From NCBI GenBank assembly GCA_035541735.1, contig DATKMS010000322.1, forward strand, positions 1 through 18,111: a stretch of DNA of 18,111 nt, given 5' to 3'. The position numbers were made by a program, and so were the translations under genes. The DNA is from DATKMS01 sp035541735 (GTDB lineage: Bacteria > Desulfobacterota > Binatia > HRBIN30). The notes beneath the pieces were generated by a model that saw only the letters and a program-made list of their open reading frames with translations, made no database searches and was not told the DNA's origin. Shown one piece after another: positions 7,451 through 13,704 of this stretch. Positions within the stretch are counted from its first letter, which is position 1. Each line of letters opens with the position of its first letter.

Positions 7451-7628
7451 CCTCGTCGAGGCCGAAGATACGCCTGCAGTCTCGTCCTGCCACGGCGCAC
7501 TCATCTGCTTCGCAGCGTGTTGGCACCACTTCGTCGTTCACCGCGCCCCGCGACCACCCCGCGCCGCTCGCAGGGCCGAAGAATCTTGATTCACCGCCGC
7601 GGCTTCGGGTTGACGGAGGAGTCCAGAT

Positions 7629-7642
7629 ACGCCGGGTTAGGC
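7629..7642 (-). other. attC site, R'' half, split by insertion sequence
   Basis: GTTAGGC at 7636-7642 reads GCCTAAC on the minus strand (R'' box), followed by a short remnant of the arm before the insertion sequence begins. The stop codon of the DUF2442 gene (7637-7639) is in this box. It pairs with the half at 6122-6173. Confidence 0.75.
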
Positions 7643-7897
7643 CGCTCCGCGTTCATTGCTGACGTCCGCGCACTCGTACAATGTCTCGGGCGCGATGTCC
7701 GCACCATTCGGCCAGGCGATCGTCCAGCCGTCGAGGAAGAATCGCCGAAAGTACTTTAGGTCCTTCAGCGGCTGAAAGACCGGTCCCTTCAGCCACCGGC
7801 GAAAGTCGATAGTCTTTGCGGAATTGTCATCGAAGGTCACATGAATCCGATGGCCGCCCCGATATTCGGCCTTGATCACCGACGGAATCTTGTCCAT
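7637..7897 (-). CDS. DUF2442 domain protein (probable partner of DUF4160 protein)
   Basis: An 86-residue protein with the DUF2442 pattern: VIKAEYRGGHRIHVTFDDNS, then TIDFRRWLKGPVFQPLKDLK, then FRRFFLDGWTIAWPNGADIA and PETLYE. Many members sit directly behind DUF4160 genes and the pair is widely suspected to be a toxin-antitoxin module, but the biochemistry is not established. The ATG at 7895-7897 has GAGGAGG four bases upstream and is preferred over the frame's earlier start at 7924. It lies 10 bases after the DUF4160 stop, so the two share a transcript. The stop sits in the split attC. The insertion sequence now lies immediately downstream. Confidence 0.85.
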   Translation of the reverse strand: MDKIPSVIKAEYRGGHRIHVTFDDNSAKTIDFRRWLKGPVFQPLKDLKYFRRFFLDGWTIAWPNGADIAPETLYECADVSNERGAA

Positions 7898-7907
7898 GAC
7901 GCCTCCT

Positions 7908-8168
7908 CTATCGCAACGGCTCAATCGTTTCGAGCGGCTTGCCGGTCTTCATGCGCTGCCAGTTCGCCCGGATCTCGGCCTCATGTTGCTTCGCCCACTG
8001 CCTGATCAGCCGTAGCGCCGTCTTCGAACCGATGTTGCCGACCACCATCCGACCGGTGAGATCGAACTTTCCTCGCTGGCATTGGTATTCAGCGTGAAAA
8101 TGTACTGGCTCGTGGTCACTGTAGAACATCCGAATCACGATTCCGAAAAAGATCGAGATCGCCGGCAT
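7908..8168 (-). CDS. DUF4160 domain protein
   Basis: An 86-residue protein with the DUF4160 hallmark: a hydrophobic N-terminus (MPAISIFFGIVIRMFY), then SDHEPVHFHAEYQ, and a C-terminal helix with LRLIRQWAKQHEAEIRANW. DUF4160 proteins are small, usually paired with DUF2442, and considered putative toxin-antitoxin partners; which one is the toxin is unclear. The ATG at 8166-8168 matches the usual family start although no strong ribosome site precedes it. It is the first gene in its cassette, 32 bases from the cassette boundary at 8200. Confidence 0.85.
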   Translation of the reverse strand: MPAISIFFGIVIRMFYSDHEPVHFHAEYQCQRGKFDLTGRMVVGNIGSKTALRLIRQWAKQHEAEIRANWQRMKTGKPLETIEPLR

Positions 8169-8199
8169 CGGTGCGATGGTACTGCAGATCGCGCCCAGG

Positions 8200-8259
8200 G
8201 CCTAACGCTTAGCCATCAGGCGCGCCGCGTCTTCATGCGGCGTCGCCTGGATGGCTTTG
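8200..8259 (-). other. attC site, R' half, split by the second insertion sequence
   Basis: GCCTAAC at 8200-8206 reads GTTAGGC on the minus strand (perfect R'). It is followed by long arms AGCCATCAGGCG-CGCCGC and GCGGCG-TCGCCTGGATGGCT around a short loop. The palindrome then runs into the insertion sequence at about 8260. The matching R'' box is near 12152-12158, next to the amidase stop, so this was the amidase cassette's attC. Confidence 0.8.
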
Positions 8260-8652
8260 ATACTCATCCAGGCCTCCGTGCGCCGGTTACACCGGCAAGG
8301 TGTTGTGAATGAAAGTTTCATGCGTTGAAGGGTTAGCCACCCACAGCGACCCCGAGTCATGCGCGGGCGCGGGTAACCGCGCGCGCGAAGCGTTGGCAGG
8401 GGGACGTGCAGGCTGGGTATTGAGCCGCGAAATTGATGCCCTGCGAAAGCAGGTACTCCGGGGTGCCGATGTCGTGGAGGATGGCGGAAGGCCACACTCG
8501 ATGCGCCGACATGGCGAGGTGCATCGGGACCCCGCGCGGTCAGAGACCCCAGGCATGTACGGAGGCACCTTGTGCGGGAACCGGGAGATCCCACCACCGT
8601 CTGGCGGCAACCCGCCGGCAGACCGCATCGGGAACCCCGCGGGGACACGCCG

Positions 8653-10185
8653 ATGATGCACGGTGGTGGGAAGTCGGATCGCGGCGTAGTACCGCCGAAG
8701 TCGCCGAACAAGGCTCCCCGTGGAGCAGCGGAGGCGATGGAGGGAAGGCCGCGAGCCAAGGGGAATGCGGCCGAGCAAAACGCGTCCCGGACACAGGGCC
8801 GGGTCGACGTGACCAATGCGCTCGCTCGCATACGTCGAGCCGCCCGGCGTGACAGGCGGCAGCGGTTCACCGCGCTCCTGCACCATGTCTGCGATGTCGA
8901 CCGCCTGCGGTACGCCTACTTCGCCCTGAAGCGAACGGCCGCCGCCGGGGTCGATGGACAGACGTGGAAGCAGTACGGTGAGGAGCTGGAGGGCAACCTC
9001 GGAGACCTCTCCGACCGACTGCGGCGTGGAGCGTACCGAGCGCAACCAGCTCGCAGAACGTACATCGCGAAGGCGGACGGGCGCCAACGACCACTTGGCG
9101 TGCCGGCGCTGGAAGACAAGCTCGTCCAGCGCGCCGTCGTCGAGGTGCTCACTGCGATCTACGAGCAGGACTTCATCGGTTTCTCGTACGGCTTCCGACC
9201 ACAGCGCAGTCAGCATCAGGCGCTGGACGCGCTGGCCGTCGCCATCCATACGCGCAAGGTGAACTGGGTGCTCGATGCCGATATCCGTGCCTTCTTCGAT
9301 ACCCTCAACCACGGATGGCTGGTGAAGTTTGTCGAGCACCGCATCGGGGACCGGCGCATCGTGCGCCTGATCCAGAAATGGCTCAGGGCCGGCGTGCTGG
9401 AAGAGGGAGAGCGGATATGTAGCGAGGAAGGCACGGTTCAAGGCGGCAACATCAGCCCGCTCTTGGCCAACATCTTTCTGCACTACGTGTTCGATCTGTG
9501 GACCCAGCGGTGGAGAAAGAAGCAGGCACACGGAGAAGTCGTAGTCGTGCGCTACGCCGATGACTTCGTCGTCGGGTTCGAGCATCGCCAGGAGGCCGAA
9601 CGCTTCCTGACGGAACTGCGCGAGCGGTTCCAGCAGTTTGGCTTGGAGCTGCACCCCGACAAGACCCGCTTGCTGCCCTTCGGCCGCCAGGCCGATCGCC
9701 AGTGGCGCAACGGCCAGGGAGACAAGCCAGGAACCTTCAACTTTCTCGGCTTCACGCACAAGAGCGGGAAGACCCGAAAGGGCGGGTTCACGGTACTGCG
9801 CCAAACGATGCGCCAGCGTGTGCAGGCAAAGCTCGTCGAACTCAAGGCCGAGCTGCGTCGGCGCATGCATGACCCTATCCCGGAGCAGGGCGCATTCTTG
9901 GCCGCCGTCGTTCGGGGGCACGCACGTTACTACGGCGTGCCGATGAACGGGTGGGCCATCACCGCGTTTCGCCACGCAGTGGGGAGAGTGTGGTTTCGAA
10001 CCCTGCGACGCCGCAGCCAGAAGCACCGGCTGCGATGGGAGCGGATGCACCGTCTGATCCGCCTCTGCCTGCCTCCGGCGAGTCTGCCATCAGTATCCGC
10101 TGCAACGCTTCGGCGTCCTCACCCAAGGCAGGAGCCCGGTGCGGTAATGCCGCCCGCCGGGATCTGTGGAGGGGGTGATCAGTGA
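8653..10185 (+). CDS. Group IIC intron-encoded reverse transcriptase/maturase (C-terminal frameshift likely)
   Basis: A group II intron RT. It starts MMHGGGKSD, as is common in IIC-type RTs, then shows RT blocks RTYIAKADGRQRPLGV, GFSYGFRP, the first catalytic Asp pair in WVLDADIRAFFD (208, 210), GTVQGGNISPLLANIFLHY and the YADD box (301-304), then LELHPDKT and FNFLGF. The maturase X domain follows (GHARYYGVPMN, about 422-432). No HNH endonuclease domain is present, as expected for class C. After LPPA (10080) the conserved tail is found in the next frame as VCHQYPLQRFGVLTQGRSPV, ending at TAA 10145-10147 inside domain V; the annotated frame instead reads through domain V to 10185. A one-base gain or two-base loss near 10080 would explain this. 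The X domain remains intact. Confidence 0.85.
   Translation: MMHGGGKSDRGVVPPKSPNKAPRGAAEAMEGRPRAKGNAAEQNASRTQGRVDVTNALARIRRAARRDRRQRFTALLHHVCDVDRLRYAYFALKRTAAAGVDGQTWKQYGEELEGNLGDLSDRLRRGAYRAQPARRTYIAKADGRQRPLGVPALEDKLVQRAVVEVLTAIYEQDFIGFSYGFRPQRSQHQALDALAVAIHTRKVNWVLDADIRAFFDTLNHGWLVKFVEHRIGDRRIVRLIQKWLRAGVLEEGERICSEEGTVQGGNISPLLANIFLHYVFDLWTQRWRKKQAHGEVVVVRYADDFVVGFEHRQEAERFLTELRERFQQFGLELHPDKTRLLPFGRQADRQWRNGQGDKPGTFNFLGFTHKSGKTRKGGFTVLRQTMRQRVQAKLVELKAELRRRMHDPIPEQGAFLAAVVRGHARYYGVPMNGWAITAFRHAVGRVWFRTLRRRSQKHRLRWERMHRLIRLCLPPASLPSVSAATLRRPHPRQEPGAVMPPAGICGGGDQ
10132..10166 (+). ncRNA. Group II intron domain V
   Basis: The 35-nt stretch begins GAGCCCGG, carrying the catalytic AGC triad, and closes with CCGGGATCTG. 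The inner arm GCGG pairs with CCGC around a small TAATG loop, and a two-base bulge lies on the 3' side. Domain V is the most conserved RNA part of group II introns and forms the catalytic metal site. A domain VI-like hairpin (GTGATC...GGTCATC) follows to 10198; the branch-point A was not assigned with certainty. Confidence 0.7.
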
Positions 10186-10280
10186 TGGTCATCTCTACTC
10201 CGACTCCCTGCGTGCCCAGCAGGATAGGATGGTCGTGCCAACAACTAACCGCCCCGCCAAGGGCAGAGAGGAGACCTGTG

Positions 10281-11618
10281 ATGAGATTCTACACACAACA
10301 ACACCAACACTACTGCGGAATCGATCTGCATGCACGCACGATGTACGTCTGCATCCTCGACGCCACGGGCAACGTGCTCGTGCACAAGGACATGGCCGCC
10401 GGTCCGGAGGCCTTCCTGAAAGTCATCGCCCCGTACCGCAAGGACATCGTCGTTGCCGTGGAATGCATCTTCACCTGGTACTGGCTTGCGGACCTCTGTG
10501 CCCGGGAGCACATCGCCTTCGTGCTCGGACACGCGCTCTACATGAAGGCCATCCACGGCGGCAAGGCCAAGAACGACAAGATCGATGCCCACAAGACCGC
10601 GGTGCTGTTGCGGGGCGGGATGATCCCCACGGCCTACGTCTACCCCCGCGCCATGCGCTCCACCCGCGATCTGCTGCGCCGGCGCTACCGCTTCGCGCGC
10701 CACCGCGCCGGGCTGCTCGCCCACATCCAGAACACCACCAGCCAGTACAACCTGCCGCCACTGCCCCAGCGCATCTCCTACAAGGCCAACCGTAGCACGG
10801 TTCCCGATCACTTCCCGGATCCCCGGGTGCGCAAATCGATCGAGGCCGACCTCTGCCTGATCGATCACTACGACGAGCGGCTCAATGACCTCGAGCTCTA
10901 CCTGGTGCGCACGGCCAAGATCGACGATGCCGACACCTTCTACCGCCTGCGCTCGGTGCCGGGCATCGGCAAGATCCTCGCCCTGGTGATGCTCTATGAG
11001 ATCCACGACATCGCTCGCTTCCCCACCGTGCAGGACTTCCTCTCCTACGCACGGCTGGTGAAGTGCGCCAAGGAATCGGCCGGGAAGCACTACGGGTACG
11101 GCGGCGCGAAGATCGGCAGTGTCTACCTCAAGTGGGCATTCTCGGAGGCGGCCACGCTGTTTCTGCGCCACAACGGGCTCGGCCAGGCCTGCTTCGCGCG
11201 CCTGGAGTGCACGCATGGCAACGCCAAGGCGCGTAGCGTGCTTGCCCAGAAGCTGGGCCGCGCGGTGTACTGCATGCTGAGTCACCGCACCGCCTTCGAT
11301 CTCAAGAAATTCGTCGGCAACGCCACCCCGCAGCCGCGGCGCGCTCGCCAAGCGCCAGCGGACGACACTGCCTCCATGGACGCTCCCCACCTCGCGGCCG
11401 AATCCGCAGGGGCCGCGTGCCCCACAAGCCCCCCGCGCTCTGCGCGTGCGCTCGGAGAGCGAGCCAACCCTCGCAAGCCCCGCAAGAAGAAAAACGACCG
11501 CCCCAACTGCCCCAGGAGCGACGATCGCGAAGAGGTGAAGGGTGTAGCCACCCTCAAAAATCGCCGCCGGCGTCTCCAACCAACTACCCCAGCAGAGGAG
11601 ATCGCCGCCACCGAGTAG
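10281..11618 (+). CDS. IS110-family DEDD transposase with extended basic C-terminal tail
   Basis: A 445-residue transposase. The RuvC-like domain has Asp15 (CGIDLHAR), Glu61 (VAVECIFTWYW), and Asp99 and Asp102 (KNDKIDAHK). The C-terminal domain has LRSVPGIGKILALVMLYEI, then RLVKCAKESAGKHYG with the family serine region, and ends near LKKFVG. About 95 further residues are rich in Pro, Arg and Lys (GERANPRKPRKKKND) and look disordered; this makes it longer than most relatives. The ATG at 10281 follows GAGAGGAG and matches the usual family start MRFYTQQHQHYCGIDLHA; the longer frame from 10182 overlaps intron sequence. No inactivating change is seen. In this family the enzyme cuts and rejoins DNA guided by an element-encoded RNA. 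Confidence 0.92.
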   Translation: MRFYTQQHQHYCGIDLHARTMYVCILDATGNVLVHKDMAAGPEAFLKVIAPYRKDIVVAVECIFTWYWLADLCAREHIAFVLGHALYMKAIHGGKAKNDKIDAHKTAVLLRGGMIPTAYVYPRAMRSTRDLLRRRYRFARHRAGLLAHIQNTTSQYNLPPLPQRISYKANRSTVPDHFPDPRVRKSIEADLCLIDHYDERLNDLELYLVRTAKIDDADTFYRLRSVPGIGKILALVMLYEIHDIARFPTVQDFLSYARLVKCAKESAGKHYGYGGAKIGSVYLKWAFSEAATLFLRHNGLGQACFARLECTHGNAKARSVLAQKLGRAVYCMLSHRTAFDLKKFVGNATPQPRRARQAPADDTASMDAPHLAAESAGAACPTSPPRSARALGERANPRKPRKKKNDRPNCPRSDDREEVKGVATLKNRRRRLQPTTPAEEIAATE

Positions 11619-11734
11619 AGAAGATCGGACGACGAGGGGAACGTGATGAGCCTTCGGCCGAACTGGATGCGCCCTGGGTCGAGCCCGCAAAGTGCTCCAC
11701 GCTCGATGGCTGCGGCAACGACCGCTCAATGCTG

Positions 11735-11840
11735 TGCGCATGGCCGGTGACCCGCAAGCCCCTGGCTTTGATTGGCCGCGCGTTCCCGCTCACACACATC
11801 TTCGGCGCCCGGGCGCGCTCGAAGACCGCTGGGCTGCCCC
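11735..11840 (+). ncRNA. Candidate bridge/seek RNA segment of the second IS element
   Basis: About 125 bases after the transposase stop, 11742-11778 aligns with the corresponding stretch of the first element (one gap, shared GATTGGCC end). The variable part contains TGGCTTTGAT (11763-11772), a 10-base copy of the attC sequence at this element's left edge (8252-8261). A strong hairpin follows (TCTTCGGCGCCCGGGCGC...GAAGA, about 11799-11827). The position relative to the transposase is like that in the first element. RNA limits are unknown and expression is untested. Confidence 0.45.
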
Positions 11841-11983
11841 TCACCCGAGACCGTAACGAACTGGACGAGCCGCTTCTCGGTTCGAGCCTTCTCTTTGATT
11901 GGTCCGGTACGAGGGCACAGATTTGTTTCTAAGCCACGCAGAGGTGCCGACTCCTGACACGCTGCTCCCTCCCCTCTGCCGCA

Positions 11984-12154
11984 GAGCCTCGATAGGTGTT
12001 TGGCGCAGACCACCGAGTCTGCAAACCCTTGCGTTCGAAACCAAGTCAGTCCGAGCTCTTCGACTTACGCGCCGCGCCGCTTGCTACGCGCCGGGCCCCC
12101 GCCCCCGTGACGGGACCCTTTCGTCCACTTGACAACGGAGGCCTGATAGGTGTT
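11984..12154. repeat. Direct near-repeat of the IS right junction
   Basis: GATAGGTGTT occurs at 11991-12000 and again at 12145-12154. Both copies are preceded by related bases (GAGCCTC and GGAGGCCT) and followed by a G-rich stretch. The second copy is the true junction of the element with the attC R'' box. The first may be an old right end plus flank, or a guide sequence. Confidence 0.5.
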
Positions 12155-12158
12155 GGGG
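12152..12158 (-). other. attC R'' box of the amidase cassette, split from its other half
   Basis: GTTGGGG on the plus strand reads CCCCAAC on the minus strand, a near-match to RYYYAAC. It lies 20 bases after the amidase stop and directly beside the insertion sequence end. Its R' half is at 8200-8259, almost 4 kb away. Confidence 0.6.
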
Positions 12159-12178
12159 CCGCCACGCCGGGTTGCATC

Positions 12179-13627
12179 TCAGCATCCTGGGGGCCGTCCG
12201 ACGTCAGTAGCGAGGGACGAGAGCTCGCCCGATATGGTCAACAACTCCATCTCTCCCCACCGTTTACCGACGAGCTGTACCCCGATCGGCAGGCCACTAC
12301 CGGATAGTGCGATGGGTATCGCGACAACCGGATGGCCCGTGAGGTTGAACGGAGTCGTGAAGCCCGAGCATCCCATCATATAGGGAAGCTCGTGGGCACC
12401 AGCTACGATCGGCGTTCCAGGTGGGCAATGCGCGATCGCCGGGGTCGGTGTGACGGGGCACACCAGGACGTCCCAGTCCGTCAGCAGCGCTTCGATGGAT
12501 CCGATCAGGGTGTCGCGAATCGTCAGGGCTGCGACGAACTCCGCCATAGAACCGCTCGCGGCGCGCTCCACGCCACGCCGGACGAAGGGATCAGAGGCCA
12601 CCTTCGGGTCCGTTGCATAGGCCTCGATCAGGTCGCGCGGCATCGACGCGCCAGCCTCGAGCGTGAAGAGGAGGGACCACGTCTCCCACGCCGCTTCCAG
12701 GTCGAAATCCGCGGGAATAACGGGCTCGACCCGGCATCCAGCGCGCTCCAATTCGACCACGAAGCGCCGAACCGCGAGGCTCACCTCGGGGTGTAGGGGC
12801 ACGCGCCCGAAGTCTTCCGTCCACGCAATTCGCAGATCCTTTCGCGAGCAGCCGCGCGGAGACGGGAGCGGCAACGGTGGGACTTCCCAGTCCTTCCCGT
12901 CCGGACCGGCGATGAGCCGCAGTACGAGAGCCAGATCGTGAACTGATCGCGCGATGGGCCCGATACACCCCTGGTGGCGCACGCCGCGCGCCATACCGGG
13001 CAGCTCCGGGATGTGCCCTGTCCGAGGCACGCGATTCTCCGTCGGCTTGATCGTGTACACGCCGCACCACGCGGCAGGAATGCGTAAGGAGCCGGCGCCG
13101 TCGCTTCCGATCTCGAGCGGAGAGAGTCCGGCAGCGACCGCTGCGGCGCCTCCTCCGGTCGACCCGCCCGGCGTGTGTCCCACGTTCCAGGGGTTGTTGG
13201 ATCGTCCGAAGATCGAGTTGTCGCTCTGGAAGTCACCTGCCAGCTCAGCGAGGTTGGTCTTGCCGAGCACGATCGCCCCCGCGGCGCGCAGCCGTGCCAC
13301 CACTGTGGCATCGTCCTCTGGGACAAAGTCGGCGAGCGGGGCGAATCCCGCCGTCGTTCGCAGCCCGGCCGTGCAGAACGCGTCCTTGATAGTCACCGGC
13401 ACCCCATGCAACGGGCCCCAGCTCTCTCCTCGCGCGAGGGCGGCGTCCGCCTCACGCGCACGCGAGCGTGCCCGTTCGCCGTCGATGGTGACGATCGCGT
13501 TCAGACCCGGTCCCTTGTCGGTCACCCGAGCAAGGAAAGCATTCACTACTTCGAACGCACTGATCTCACGTGCCCGGATTGCGTGAGCCAAATCCACCGC
13601 AGACCGATGATGGATCCCCTCAATCAT
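12179..13627 (-). CDS. Amidase signature family hydrolase
   Basis: A 482-residue amidase-signature enzyme. The Ser-cisSer-Lys triad is visible: Lys81 in GVPVTIKDAF, cis-Ser156 in TPGGSTGGG and nucleophile Ser180 in GSDGAGSLRIPA. The 24-residue spacing of the two serines fits the family. Such enzymes hydrolyse carboxamides and include nonspecific amidases; GatA is a relative, but no gatB or gatC is nearby, so a catabolic or detoxifying amidase is more likely. The ATG at 13625-13627 has GAGAGG just upstream and matches the usual start; the frame is open to 13708 but that part crosses attC-like sequence. At about 1.5 kb this is a large cassette gene. Its attC is now broken by the insertion sequence. 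Confidence 0.9.
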   Translation of the reverse strand: MIEGIHHRSAVDLAHAIRAREISAFEVVNAFLARVTDKGPGLNAIVTIDGERARSRAREADAALARGESWGPLHGVPVTIKDAFCTAGLRTTAGFAPLADFVPEDDATVVARLRAAGAIVLGKTNLAELAGDFQSDNSIFGRSNNPWNVGHTPGGSTGGGAAAVAAGLSPLEIGSDGAGSLRIPAAWCGVYTIKPTENRVPRTGHIPELPGMARGVRHQGCIGPIARSVHDLALVLRLIAGPDGKDWEVPPLPLPSPRGCSRKDLRIAWTEDFGRVPLHPEVSLAVRRFVVELERAGCRVEPVIPADFDLEAAWETWSLLFTLEAGASMPRDLIEAYATDPKVASDPFVRRGVERAASGSMAEFVAALTIRDTLIGSIEALLTDWDVLVCPVTPTPAIAHCPPGTPIVAGAHELPYMMGCSGFTTPFNLTGHPVVAIPIALSGSGLPIGVQLVGKRWGEMELLTISGELSSLATDVGRPPGC

Positions 13628-13654
13628 GATGCCTCTCGAACTTCGGTCGGCGCT

Positions 13655-13700
13655 GCCCAACGGCTTGGCGATGAGCCGCGCGTTCTGTTCGCGTCGGCGT
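13655..13700 (-). other. Truncated attC site (R' and stem only)
   Basis: GCCCAAC at 13655-13661 reads GTTGGGC on the minus strand, a perfect GTTRRRY box. The stem GAGCCG-CGCG...CGCG-TCGG is nearly the same as at 6138-6164. The expected R'' box and outer arm are missing; the EEP nuclease gene ends at 13705 in their place. The site is probably not recombination-competent. Confidence 0.65.
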
Positions 13701-13704
13701 GACC

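Larger units (their letters stand above)
6174..7628 (+). mobile_element. IS1111-type (IS110 superfamily) insertion sequence inserted in an attC site
   Basis: A perfect 11-bp inverted repeat bounds the element: TGGACTCCTCC at 6181-6191 and GGAGGAGTCCA at 7615-7625. In the IS1111 group such repeats are subterminal, with about 7 bases outside the left and 3 outside the right copy, which sets the limits given here. It holds one DEDD transposase gene (6255-7280) and a 335-bp 3' non-coding region with a likely guide RNA. The attC halves on each side (6122-6173 and 7629-7642) show specific insertion in a cassette recombination site, the known behaviour of the IS1111-attC group. It lies opposite to the cassettes. 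Exact ends are inferred. Confidence 0.85.
8278..10198 (+). mobile_element. Group IIC intron with reverse transcriptase, nested in the insertion sequence
   Basis: The 5' end GTGCG (8278-8282) fits the group II 5' consensus, and a GC-rich structured leader without a good gene runs to about 8650. The RT gene follows, then a recognisable domain V at 10132-10166 and a domain VI hairpin ending ...CTAC at 10198. The 3' flank TCCGACT resembles TGCGACT at the same place in the other insertion sequence, which supports this 3' boundary. A 9-bp hairpin (GCCTGGATG/CATCCAGGC, 8245-8273) lies just upstream of the insertion point, as IIC introns prefer. Related IIC-attC introns target attC sites. Boundaries are inferred; splicing is untested. 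Confidence 0.75.
8260..12148 (+). mobile_element. IS110-superfamily (IS1111-like) element in attC, interrupted by a group II intron
   Basis: Inverted copies CAGGCCTCC (8269-8277) and GGAGGCCTG (12137-12145) bound the element; like the other element's repeat they end in CCTCC. Removing the intron at 8278-10198 leaves about 1.97 kb with one DEDD transposase (10281-11618) and a long 3' non-coding region (11619-12135). That 517-bp stretch holds no convincing gene; it contains the guide-RNA candidate, two copies of CTTTGATTGG (11766 and 11893) and a near-copy of the right junction at about 11984-12000. attC halves flank it (8200-8259 and 12152-12158). It lies opposite to the cassettes, like the first element. 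Exact ends are inferred from the first element's layout. Confidence 0.7.

Noticed and set aside
6099..7541. 480-codon open frame on the minus strand over the first transposase
   Set aside because: It is antisense to a gene with full DEDD motifs; the composition is a GC-rich mirror of that gene and no family is recognisable.
8287..10050. 587-codon minus-strand open frame over the group II intron
   Set aside because: It mirrors the reverse transcriptase and runs through intron RNA; no domain is recognisable.
10245..11741. 498-codon minus-strand open frame over the second transposase
   Set aside because: Shadow of the plus-strand transposase, which has clear catalytic motifs.
11619..12135. Several plus- and minus-strand open frames in the 3' region of the second element
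   Set aside because: None has a good start or a recognisable family; the region is better explained as non-coding IS sequence.
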